5,979 nt of DNA from Haloferacaceae archaeon (GCA_018609965.1 JAHENP010000255.1:1-5979), one strand, 5' to 3'; positions 1 through 5,016 are shown, numbered from the stretch's first letter. Made by a program: numbers and translations. The notes: generated by a model not told the origin, from the letters alone.

Positions 1-353
1 AGCGTGTCGTCGCTGAACAACGGGAACACGACGATCACGTCCCCCGAGAACGCTCTCTGCGGCTCCTCGAACGTCGCCGTCCACAGCGTCGCGCCGTTGT
101 CCGTCGACAGCGCCCGGAAGCGTCGCTGGCCGTTCTCTGTGACGACCACCGCGTCACCGGCCGGGTAGACCACATGCGGGTCGGCGGTGTTCGCCCGCCA
201 GGCGACCGCCGCCGGCCGTCCCGTGGTCGGCTCTCCCTGCAACTGCGGGTTGACTGTCGATCCCGAGCGGTCCGTGTCGCTGAACACGCCGGCACAGCCC
301 GCGAGTGATGTGAGTCCGGCGGCGCTGCCGGCGAGGAGGGCACGTCGTCGCAC
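1..353 (-). CDS. Tat-type lipoprotein with PQQ-like beta-propeller repeats (partial, N-terminal 117 residues)
   Basis: This is the start of a secreted lipoprotein whose 3' end lies beyond the left edge. Translation from the GTG at 353 begins VRRRALLAGS and reaches LTSLAGC, so it has a twin-arginine N-terminus followed by a lipobox with Cys20 as the lipid-anchored residue. This is the usual haloarchaeal Tat lipoprotein signal. A polar linker (residues 21-45) leads into AVAWRANTADPHVVYPAGDAVVVT and then RALSTDNGATLWTATF (about residues 80-95). The last segment is a typical PQQ-like/WD-type propeller blade with the ALx(T/A)xxGxxLW signature. The likely role is an exported, membrane-anchored propeller that binds a ligand or scaffolds a surface complex; its partner cannot be told from this fragment. 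The frame is open upstream of 353, but only this start puts the RR motif at the N-terminus and the TATA-like element at the right distance. It lies 52 nt after the DUF457 gene. Confidence 0.8.
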   Translation of the reverse strand, partial: MRRRALLAGSAAGLTSLAGCAGVFSDTDRSGSTVNPQLQGEPTTGRPAAVAWRANTADPHVVYPAGDAVVVTENGQRRFRALSTDNGATLWTATFEEPQRAFSGDVIVVFPLFSDDT

Positions 354-374
354 GGTTGTGGCTCCGACCCTGTG

Positions 375-384
375 GGTGTAAGCC
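375..384 (-). promoter_or_regulatory. TATA-like element for the lipoprotein gene
   Basis: Read on the minus strand the sequence is AGGCTTACAC, centred about 26 nt upstream of the GTG at 353. The spacing fits a leaderless haloarchaeal transcript. It lies in the short gap after the DUF457 stop, so the lipoprotein may be transcribed independently. This is inferred from position and composition only. Confidence 0.4.
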
Positions 385-405
385 TCTCGGTCGTTGCCGA
401 CGGCG

Positions 406-1050
406 TTAGCGACTCTGCCGCCACAGCCGAGCGGTCACGACGACGGAGCTCCCGGCGACGAGGAGGAGCTGCCAGCCGCTCCGGACGACCGGGAACACCC
501 GTTCGACGTTTTTCGGCTCGTCGCCCCGCTGTGGGTCGACACCGGTGCTGTAGTGGGTGTTGTCCGTCGTCCGTGGCTGGCTGCCGCCTCCGTCGCCCGT
601 TGGCTCCGGTGACAGTTCGACAAACGTCTGGACGACCCCACGCTGGTTCGAGACCACGACCCGCCCGTTCGCGGCGAAAAACTGGTCGTGGACAGGCCAA
701 AACAGGTTCACCCCGTTGACGACGTAGTCGAGACCGATCCCCGCGGCCGTCATCGCGAACAGGCCCGCGGCGGCGACCGCCCCGCCGGCGGGGCCGGCGA
801 GTCGGTGGACGAACGGCTCCGGGCGGCGCAGGTCGACAGCGACCGCCGCCGCCAGCGCCGCGGGAAACAACAACGTGTGTCCCAGCGAGCGGTGCGCGCC
901 GGCGATCAACGACCCGAAGAACACGTCCAGATCCGGCAGCACCGTCAGCCCGGCCGCGACCGCGACCGCCCGGCGGTCGAACAGTTCGTCCGGCAGGAGC
1001 GCGGCGACCAGCAGCCCGGCGAGCGCGACGTGTACGATCGTCGATGGCAC
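406..1050 (-). CDS. Membrane-bound metal-dependent hydrolase, YdjM/DUF457 family
   Basis: The 214-residue protein starts at GTG 1050 (MPSTIVHVAL) and matches the YdjM-like/DUF457 family of membrane-bound, putative metal-dependent hydrolases. His7 near the N-terminus, PDLD at 39-42, HRSLGHT at 53-59 and a later Asp108 in a hydrophobic segment form the usual His/Asp metal-site pattern. Hydrophobic segments lie at about residues 8-20, 44-72 and 86-115, and a C-terminal one lies at about 192-206. Between these is a polar loop (145-185) containing TTDNTHYSTGVDP, which I associate with haloarchaeal members. The canonical HRxxTHS motif has Gly in place of Thr (HRSLGHT). The cellular substrate is unknown; family members in bacteria include an SOS-linked inner-membrane protein. 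The gene has its own TATA-like element and follows a 22-bp tandem array. It ends 52 nt before the lipoprotein start. Confidence 0.8.
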   Translation of the reverse strand: MPSTIVHVALAGLLVAALLPDELFDRRAVAVAAGLTVLPDLDVFFGSLIAGAHRSLGHTLLFPAALAAAVAVDLRRPEPFVHRLAGPAGGAVAAAGLFAMTAAGIGLDYVVNGVNLFWPVHDQFFAANGRVVVSNQRGVVQTFVELSPEPTGDGGGSQPRTTDNTHYSTGVDPQRGDEPKNVERVFPVVRSGWQLLLVAGSSVVVTARLWRQSR

Positions 1051-1072
1051 GGCTCCCCGTCCGAACGGCGGG

Positions 1073-1080
1073 AGGATAAG
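1073..1080 (-). promoter_or_regulatory. TATA-like element for the DUF457 gene
   Basis: On the minus strand the sequence is CTTATCCT, centred about 27 nt before the GTG at 1050. This suggests a leaderless or near-leaderless mRNA. The 22-bp repeat array begins eight bases upstream of it, so the array directly abuts the TFB/TBP binding region. Confidence 0.45.
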
Positions 1081-1088
1081 TCGTCGCG

Positions 1089-1220
1089 TGTGTTGTTAGG
1101 TCGATAACAGTGTGTTGTTAGGTCGATAACAGTGTGTTGTCAGGTCGACAACAGTGTGTTGTTAGGTCGACAACAGTGTGTTGTTAGGTCGACAACAGTG
1201 TGTCGTCAGATCGACAGAGC
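1089..1220. repeat. 22-bp tandem repeat array, five near-identical copies plus one degenerate copy
   Basis: Copies occupy 1089-1110, 1111-1132, 1133-1154, 1155-1176 and 1177-1198. Copies 1 and 2 are identical and copies 4 and 5 are identical. Copy 4 differs from copy 1 by one T-to-C change, and copy 3 differs from copy 4 at one further base. A sixth block (1199-1220) matches 15 of 22 positions and covers the 3' end of the regulator gene, including its stop codon. Each unit contains TGTTGT, a 7-nt centre with GTCGA or TCGA, and a matching ACAACA or ATAACA arm. Each unit can therefore form a small hairpin, best in copy 3 (TGTTGTC/GACAACA). The remaining changes keep G:U pairs only in plus-strand RNA. 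There are no variable spacers, so it is not a CRISPR array. It fills the whole gap between the regulator stop and the hydrolase promoter. It could be an operator array or a slippage-derived minisatellite. Confidence 0.95.
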
Positions 1221-2015
1221 GATCTCGGCGAGACGCGCAGCCGCATCGTCGTCCGTCGCCGTCCCTTCGGTGAGGAGGAGCCGTTGGCGTGGACGGCCGA
1301 CATCGACCGGCACCTTCTCCGTGGTGACGTACCCCTCGTCTTCGAGGTCCGTCTTCGTCCGCGAGAAGGTCGCCTTCGACGCCATCCCGATGTCTTCGCC
1401 CCACCGGCTCACCTCGTACAACTGCCCCTCGTGGTAGGCGACGGTCAACAACGAGAGCGCGACCCCGTCGACCTCTCCGCCGTCCGGTCGGTCGGCGAGT
1501 GTCGCTAACGCCGCCTCCACCGTCTCGGCGCTCGGCTCGCCGAGTCGGTCGGCGAGCGTCTCCAGAATGCGCTCCCGGCCGGGCGTCCGGAGGTCGAACG
1601 ACTCCGCCGTCTCGTACTGACCGCTGTACGTGTCGTGTGCGTCCGTGACGAACTCGCCGTCCTCGGAGCCGAGCGCGCTCACGCCACCGTCTGCAGACAC
1701 GACCGCAGACAGGGCGTCTTCCGTGACGAACAACGTGTTCGGCGTCGGCGAGGGGAGAACCCGCAGTTCGACCGCCTCCGTCTCCAACAGATCACCCAAC
1801 AGCGTCGAGACGAGGAAGTCGTCCCGCACCGTCTTCAGTACGTCCTCGCGGGCGAACACCTGCAAGGAGGGGAGCGTCTCTGCTTTCGCACCGTGCTCTG
1901 CGACTGCCGCCAACAGACGAATGTCGGGGTCGACGAGGAGGACCGGACCCGCGAGGTCGTCGAGCACCGCAGCGACCAACGATTCCCGGTCGTCGACGTG
2001 GTACTGTCCTGACAT
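1206..2015 (-). CDS. tbsP: TbsP/DUF5821-family transcriptional regulator
   Basis: The 269-residue protein starts at ATG 2015 (MSGQYHVDDR). It resembles the haloarchaeal TbsP (DUF5821) regulators, which in Haloferax were reported to act with TrmB on glycolytic/gluconeogenic gene control. The N-terminal two-thirds is an alpha/beta domain (LLVDPDIRLLAAV near 26-38, DFLVSTLLGDLLE near 66-78, LFVTEDALSAVV near 95-106). FDLRTPGRERILETLADRLG follows near 140-159. The C-terminal winged helix spans about 185-250, with YEVSRWGEDIGMASKATFSR at 200-219 as the DNA-recognition segment and EKVPVDVGRPRQRL at 233-246 as the wing. The open frame extends to 2228, but those 71 extra codons cross the TATA box and AT-rich promoter, so I reject that start. 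The stop lies inside the degenerate sixth copy of the downstream repeat. The family match is from memory; the HTH fold is clear from the sequence, and the regulated targets here are unknown. Confidence 0.8.
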   Translation of the reverse strand: MSGQYHVDDRESLVAAVLDDLAGPVLLVDPDIRLLAAVAEHGAKAETLPSLQVFAREDVLKTVRDDFLVSTLLGDLLETEAVELRVLPSPTPNTLFVTEDALSAVVSADGGVSALGSEDGEFVTDAHDTYSGQYETAESFDLRTPGRERILETLADRLGEPSAETVEAALATLADRPDGGEVDGVALSLLTVAYHEGQLYEVSRWGEDIGMASKATFSRTKTDLEDEGYVTTEKVPVDVGRPRQRLLLTEGTATDDDAAARLAEIALSI

Positions 2016-2040
2016 CTGAGTCGTGTAAAGTCCCGGCACC

Positions 2041-2050
2041 GGTTTAATAT
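2041..2050 (-). promoter_or_regulatory. TATA box of the TbsP-like regulator
   Basis: The minus-strand sequence ATATTAAACC is the strongest TATA-like element in the window. Its centre is about 31 nt before the ATG at 2015, which leaves a leader of only a few bases. It sits in an island of high AT content within otherwise GC-rich DNA. Confidence 0.6.
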
Positions 2051-2097
2051 TGACGAAATACCGCTTCAGAATTGAACCGAGAACGAGTATTTCATAC
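2048..2097. promoter_or_regulatory. Possible operator: nested inverted repeats upstream of the regulator
   Basis: Several short palindromes lie next to the regulator's TATA box. TATT-N5-AATA occupies 2048-2060 and TTCA-N4-TGAA occupies 2065-2076. A 7-bp perfect inverted pair, GAAATAC at 2055-2061 and GTATTTC at 2087-2093, brackets the second palindrome. GTAT-N3-ATAC occupies 2087-2097. Dyad symmetry just upstream of a core promoter suggests a binding site for a dimeric regulator, perhaps the gene's own product. No known operator consensus was confirmed. Confidence 0.4.
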
Positions 2098-2161
2098 AAC
2101 AATCGTAGAGACGAGACGACATTGAGCGGTGCTGAGCGTGGCGATCCCGATAGCCCGCTCG

Positions 2162-2193
2162 ACCGTCGGTCGACGGTGTCACCCCACCGACAC
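2162..2193. other. Inverted repeats in the gap after the DUF309 gene
   Basis: ACCGTCG (2162-2168) and CGACGGT (2171-2177) form a 7-bp arm pair with a 2-base centre. GTGTC (2176-2180) and GACAC (2189-2193) form a second, overlapping pair. They lie about 32-63 bases past the DUF309 stop on the minus strand and could help end that transcript, but no T-rich tract follows. Such GC-rich palindromes can occur by chance here. The rest of the 209-bp gap (2016-2224) holds the regulator promoter and no gene that I can support. Confidence 0.3.
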
Positions 2194-2224
2194 GACTCTC
2201 GTCCTGTGGTAACACCGGTTTCTG

Positions 2225-2875
2225 TCACTCGTCTGTCTCGAACAGGCCACGAACGTCTGCGGCCTCCCGGCGGCGGCGGTCGACGTGTTCCGAGAGGCGT
2301 TGGAAGACCACGCGGCGGTCAGCGGCGCGGCCGAGGAAGTCGACGACCAACGGGCGGAACGGGCCGGTGCCGTCCGCAAAGTCGACGGCCGACACCAACA
2401 CATCCGCGTCGTACCCCGTTTCGGCGGCGACCGCGGCGGCGGCGCGTTGGAGTCCCGACTCCCCGAGGTCGTCGAACCCGAGCCGGCGACCGTGGTAGGG
2501 GATCGGTGGCGGCGGCGCGCGCTCGGCGACGACCGGGTCGGCCGCTAACCGGCGGCAGAACCCCCGTATCGGGTCGAGATCGACACCGTGTGGCCGTTCC
2601 AGCCCGGCGAGGTACGCCGGCGCGCTCTCGGCGAGTCCGCGCGCGCCCGCCCAGTTCCGTTCGGTGGTGTGGTGGAGCGCGGCCGTCACCTGGATCAGTC
2701 CGTGGAGGAGTCGCTCCGTCTCCCCGGTTGCGTCCAACCAGACCGTCTCCCACGGCTCGTGAGCGGCGTGGAACTGGCCGTCGACGTACAACGCCACCCC
2801 CGCCCGCAACGCCGGTTCGACTGGCTCGGAGTCGTCTCCCTCCGGGCGCGTCTCCGAGTCGCGATGCTCCGTCAC
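2225..2875 (-). CDS. DUF309 domain protein
   Basis: The 216-residue protein starts at GTG 2875 (MTEHRDSETR) and carries a DUF309 domain. Its core is GVALYVDGQFHAAHEPWETV at residues 26-45, then LLHGLIQVTAALHH at 56-69, WAGARGLAESAPAYLAGL at 75-92 and GVDLDPIRGF at 97-106. The family is all-helical, and the HAAHExWE and HGLIQ blocks with conserved His, Glu and Trp are its hallmark. Its biochemical role is not established. The C-terminal half (about 110-216) is a haloarchaeal-style extension, rich in Asp and Arg, whose function I cannot assign. The open frame continues upstream to 3118, antisense to the pilin-domain gene. The GTG at 2875 is chosen because it begins just ahead of the domain and has a TATA-like element about 27 nt away. 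It is divergent from the pilin-domain gene. Confidence 0.8.
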   Translation of the reverse strand: MTEHRDSETRPEGDDSEPVEPALRAGVALYVDGQFHAAHEPWETVWLDATGETERLLHGLIQVTAALHHTTERNWAGARGLAESAPAYLAGLERPHGVDLDPIRGFCRRLAADPVVAERAPPPPIPYHGRRLGFDDLGESGLQRAAAAVAAETGYDADVLVSAVDFADGTGPFRPLVVDFLGRAADRRVVFQRLSEHVDRRRREAADVRGLFETDE

Positions 2876-2896
2876 GGCCGTCAGTAGACGGCCCCG

Positions 2897-2906
2897 ACTC
2901 AAACCT
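2897..2906 (-). promoter_or_regulatory. TATA-like element for the DUF309 gene
   Basis: The minus-strand sequence reads GGAGGTTTGAGTC around these positions, with GGTTTGAG centred about 26-27 nt before the GTG at 2875. It shares the 76-bp divergent gap with the pilin-gene promoter. It is a weak match to consensus, supported mainly by spacing. Confidence 0.35.
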
Positions 2907-2920
2907 CCACCGACAGCAGC

Positions 2921-2930
2921 GTTCAAGTGC
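2921..2930 (+). promoter_or_regulatory. TATA-like element for the pilin-domain gene
   Basis: GTTCAAGTGC lies about 27 nt ahead of the GTG at 2952, consistent with a leaderless transcript. It is the most AT-rich stretch in the divergent gap on this side. Confidence 0.4.
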
Positions 2931-2951
2931 GGTGCCGGGACCAGACGGGGC

Positions 2952-3572
2952 GTGTCGGACACCGCCGCCGCCGGCCCCGTCGCCGTCGTGTTGCTCGTCG
3001 TGGTCGCGGTCCTGTTGGCGACCGTCACCGGCGGGCTTCTCGCGGGCGCGGCCCCGAGTGGTGACCCGCGCGTGACGGCTGTCGGCGTCTCCGCGACCGA
3101 CCAGACCGTCCGGCTCACTCACCGTGGCGGTCCGCCGTTGGACGTTCGTGAGCTCCGACTCGTCGTCTGGGTCGCGGGAACGCGGCTCGCCGACCAACCG
3201 CCGGTGCCGTTCTTCGCCGCCGAGGGGTTCCGTGGCGGACCGACCGGCCCGTTCAACACTGCCGCCGACCCTCGTTGGCGCGTGGGTGAACGGGCGAGTC
3301 TCCGCGTCGCGGGGAGCAACGAGCCGACACCGACGCCGGGTGACAGGCTCCGGGTGGTGGTGTACCGTGACGGCCGACGGGTCGCGAGCGCCGCGACTGT
3401 GGTCAAGACGACAGACAGAGAGCCAACTGGGACGGTGAGTGAGCGACAGCCCCGCGGTCAGTCGGCGGCGGCCTCGCCTGCTGTCTCGCTCGCGACCGTC
3501 GGTTCCCCCTCTGCGGACGGCACCCGCGCGACGGTCGTGATCGCGCGCGGACTGCCGGGTTTCGCCTGTTGA
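2952..3572 (+). CDS. Type IV pilin N-terminal domain (Pilin_N/DUF1628-like) protein with an extended C-terminus
   Basis: The 206-residue protein starts at GTG 2952 (MSDTAAAGPV). Residues 8-32 form one long hydrophobic helix (GPVAVVLLVVVAVLLATVTG), as in archaeal type IV pilin-like proteins. A beta-rich outer domain follows: VRLTHRGGPPLDVRELRLVV at 53-72, PPVPFFAAEGFRGGPTGPFN at 83-102, and ASLRVAGSNEPTPTPGDRLR at 115-134. These blocks are familiar from haloarchaeal pilin-N-domain proteins, which are anchored in or assembled at the membrane. The usual Lys/Arg-rich residues and prepilin-peptidase motif before the helix are missing (SDTAAAGP). The recognisable fold ends near residue 151. The remaining 55 residues are low-complexity, and their last 38 codons (115 bp with the stop) overlap the convergent methyltransferase gene, so the tail may be a run-on after loss of the original stop. 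Confidence 0.75.
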   Translation: MSDTAAAGPVAVVLLVVVAVLLATVTGGLLAGAAPSGDPRVTAVGVSATDQTVRLTHRGGPPLDVRELRLVVWVAGTRLADQPPVPFFAAEGFRGGPTGPFNTAADPRWRVGERASLRVAGSNEPTPTPGDRLRVVVYRDGRRVASAATVVKTTDREPTGTVSERQPRGQSAAASPAVSLATVGSPSADGTRATVVIARGLPGFAC

Positions 3573-4132
3573 ACGTGGTGTTCTACGTCAACGAAGCCGG
3601 CGGCGTCGAACATCTCGTCGGCCTCCTCGGTGTCGTAGAACAACATGATCGCGTCCGCGAGCCGTTGGAACAGTTCGTTGTGCGGGTAGTCGGGGCCAAC
3701 GACTAAGACGGTGCCGCCGGGTTTCGTCACCCGCCGGATCTCCCGGAGGGCGACGACCGGGTTCGGCCAGTACTCGATCGAGCCGGACGACCACGTCTTG
3801 TCGAACGCGTCGTCGGCGAACGGCAGTCGCTCGGCGTCACCGCGAACGTATTTCACCGGGCCGCGCCGGCCGAACTTCTGGAACGCCCGTTCCATCTGGT
3901 GGACGGACTGGTCGAGTGCGTGGATCTCGTCGACGTGTTCCAACAACCCCTCGGTGGCGAACCCCGTGCCGGCGCCCACGTCCAGAATCCGGTCGTTCGG
4001 CTGGGGGTCGAACCACTCCAACGCCTCTGCCCGCATCTCCGTGTTCCACACGAGCGGGTTGATCGTGTCGTACACCTTCGAGAGGTACTTGTAGAACAGG
4101 CGTGCCCGCGCCTTGTCTTCGAGGACTCCCAT
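3458..4132 (-). CDS. SAM-dependent methyltransferase, MPBQ/MSBQ methyltransferase-like (VTE3 type)
   Basis: The 224-residue class I methyltransferase starts at ATG 4132 (MGVLEDKARA). Motif I is DRILDVGAGTGFATEGLLEH at 47-66 and binds S-adenosylmethionine. LDQSVHQM at 73-80 supplies the acidic ribose-binding residue, and GDAERLPFADDAFD at 98-111 is motif II. SSGSIEYWPNP at 115-125, GGTVLVVGPDYP at 139-150 and AAGF at 177-180 follow. The FYKYLSKVYDTINPLVWNTE stretch (13-32), the LDQSxHQ block and GSIEYWPNP closely resemble plant/cyanobacterial 2-methyl-6-phytylbenzoquinone methyltransferase (tocopherol/plastoquinone pathway). Haloarchaea lack those quinones, so I infer a menaquinone-type prenylquinone as substrate; the exact product is unproven. 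The family core ends at RAITTVARVP (196-205). The last 19 residues (Ser, Ala, Glu-rich) extend past it and lie antisense to the pilin-gene tail. The gene has its own TATA-like element. Confidence 0.85.
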   Translation of the reverse strand: MGVLEDKARARLFYKYLSKVYDTINPLVWNTEMRAEALEWFDPQPNDRILDVGAGTGFATEGLLEHVDEIHALDQSVHQMERAFQKFGRRGPVKYVRGDAERLPFADDAFDKTWSSGSIEYWPNPVVALREIRRVTKPGGTVLVVGPDYPHNELFQRLADAIMLFYDTEEADEMFDAAGFVDVEHHVQQAKPGSPRAITTVARVPSAEGEPTVASETAGEAAAD

Positions 4133-4154
4133 CGCCGTCGCGTAGTGGGCGCGC

Positions 4155-4164
4155 GGTCATAATC
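4155..4164 (-). promoter_or_regulatory. TATA-like element for the methyltransferase gene
   Basis: The minus-strand sequence GATTATGACC is centred about 28 nt before the ATG at 4132, implying a near-leaderless transcript. Its upstream edge touches the first copy of the 30-bp duplication, so that repeat occupies the BRE/upstream position of this promoter. Confidence 0.55.
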
Positions 4165-4222
4165 CCACGGGTTCACTGTCTCCCGCGGGTGTTCCCACGG
4201 GTTCACTGTCTCCCGCGGGTGT
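4163..4222. repeat. Exact 30-bp tandem duplication
   Basis: Positions 4163-4192 and 4193-4222 are identical, 30 of 30 bases. Each unit contains CCCACGGG and CCCGCGGG separated by 10 bases, so each can fold into a hairpin. Its one imperfect pair is a G:U wobble in minus-strand RNA and an A:C mismatch in plus-strand RNA. The perfect identity implies a recent duplication or conservation of the pair. It lies in the 191-bp divergent gap (4133-4323) between the methyltransferase and RNase HII genes, immediately upstream of the methyltransferase TATA box. I see no gene in the rest of that gap (4223-4323), and no convincing TATA box for RNase HII there. Confidence 0.95.
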
Positions 4223-4323
4223 ACCCCCTGTGTCGCAACGCTCTGCTCCGCTCTCGCGGGAAGCTCTCTCACTCGCTCGCGTGGACCACAACCCACACGT
4301 CTCGGCGCCCGTTCGACACGGTC

Positions 4324-5016
4324 GTGAGCGACGAGACGGCAGGAGCCGACACACACGACGACACCGGCGTCGACGGCGTCCGGCTCGGCGCCGACGAAGC
4401 CGGAAAGGGGCCGGTGTTGGGGCCGATGGTCGCGGGTGCGGTTCGGGCCGACCCCGTGGTGCTCCCGGCGGACGTGGACGACTCCAAACGACTCTCTGCG
4501 CCCCGGCGGGAGACGCTCGCCGCCAAGTTGCGCGCAGACGACCGGATCGCGACCGCCACCGCCGCGGTCGCGGTCGACGAGATCGACGACCCCGAGACGG
4601 ACATGAACGGACTCACCGTCACGGCGCAGGTGCGCGCGCTCACCGCGGTGGCCCAGTCGGGTGACGACATCGTTGTCGACGCCGGCGACACCTCCGAGGC
4701 GCGGTTCGGGCGGCGGGTCGCCGACGGACTCGACGACGTGACCGTCCACGCGACACACCGGGCGGACGAACACGATCCGGTCGTCGCCGCCGCGAGCGTG
4801 CTCGCGAAGGTGGAGCGGGACCGTCGGATCGAGGCTGTCGACGCGCGCCACGACCAGCCGGTCGGCAGCGGCTACCCCAGCGACCAGACGACACGGGCGT
4901 TCCTCGCGGACTACGTCGACCGCGAGGGAGAACTCCCGCCGGCGGCCAGAGCGTCCTGGCAAACCGCCACGGACGTGCTCGACGCCGCCGCACAGTCCAG
5001 GCTCGACGAGTTCTGA
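4324..5016 (+). CDS. rnhB: Ribonuclease HII
   Basis: The 230-residue enzyme cleaves the RNA strand of RNA/DNA hybrids, removes primers and initiates ribonucleotide excision repair. The active site is visible: Asp24 and Glu25 in GADEAGKGPVLGPM (22-35), Asp119 in VVDAGD (117-122) and Asp148 in HRADEHDPVVAAASVLAKVE (145-164). These correspond to the four catalytic carboxylates of archaeal RNase HII. The conserved GSGYPSD block (181-187), with its Tyr that senses the ribose, and the SWQTA segment (211-215) are also present. The C-terminus ends QSRLDEF, a match to a PCNA-interacting (PIP) pattern Q-x-x-L-x-x-F. The start chosen is GTG 4324, which gives a short acidic N-terminal extension of about 20 residues before the core. 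The frame is open back to 4102, but that reads across the methyltransferase promoter and 30-bp repeats. It ends 22 bp from the convergent Brp-like gene. Confidence 0.92.
   Translation: MSDETAGADTHDDTGVDGVRLGADEAGKGPVLGPMVAGAVRADPVVLPADVDDSKRLSAPRRETLAAKLRADDRIATATAAVAVDEIDDPETDMNGLTVTAQVRALTAVAQSGDDIVVDAGDTSEARFGRRVADGLDDVTVHATHRADEHDPVVAAASVLAKVERDRRIEAVDARHDQPVGSGYPSDQTTRAFLADYVDREGELPPAARASWQTATDVLDAAAQSRLDEF

Noticed and set aside
1089..1198. CRISPR array
   Set aside because: Repeats are contiguous at 22 bp with no unique spacers between them and no cas gene nearby.
1089..1198. Replication origin iterons or haloarchaeal ORB elements
   Set aside because: The unit lacks the G-rich end I expect of ORB elements, and there is no orc1/cdc6 or rep gene in the window. 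A plasmid-type iteron role cannot be excluded but has no support.
2016..2228. Upstream extension of the TbsP-like protein by 71 codons
   Set aside because: It would translate the TATA box and AT-rich promoter island, and its residues do not resemble the family's N-terminus.
2050..3075. Long plus-strand open frame of 341 codons
   Set aside because: It is antisense to the DUF309 gene, very rich in Arg and Pro with no recognisable domain, and crosses the regulator promoter. It is a GC-driven shadow.
2876..3118. Upstream extension of the DUF309 protein
   Set aside because: It reads antisense through the pilin-domain gene and its promoter; the domain begins after the GTG at 2875.
4102..4323. Upstream extension of RNase HII
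   Set aside because: It crosses the methyltransferase start, its promoter and both 30-bp repeats; the enzyme core needs only the GTG at 4324.
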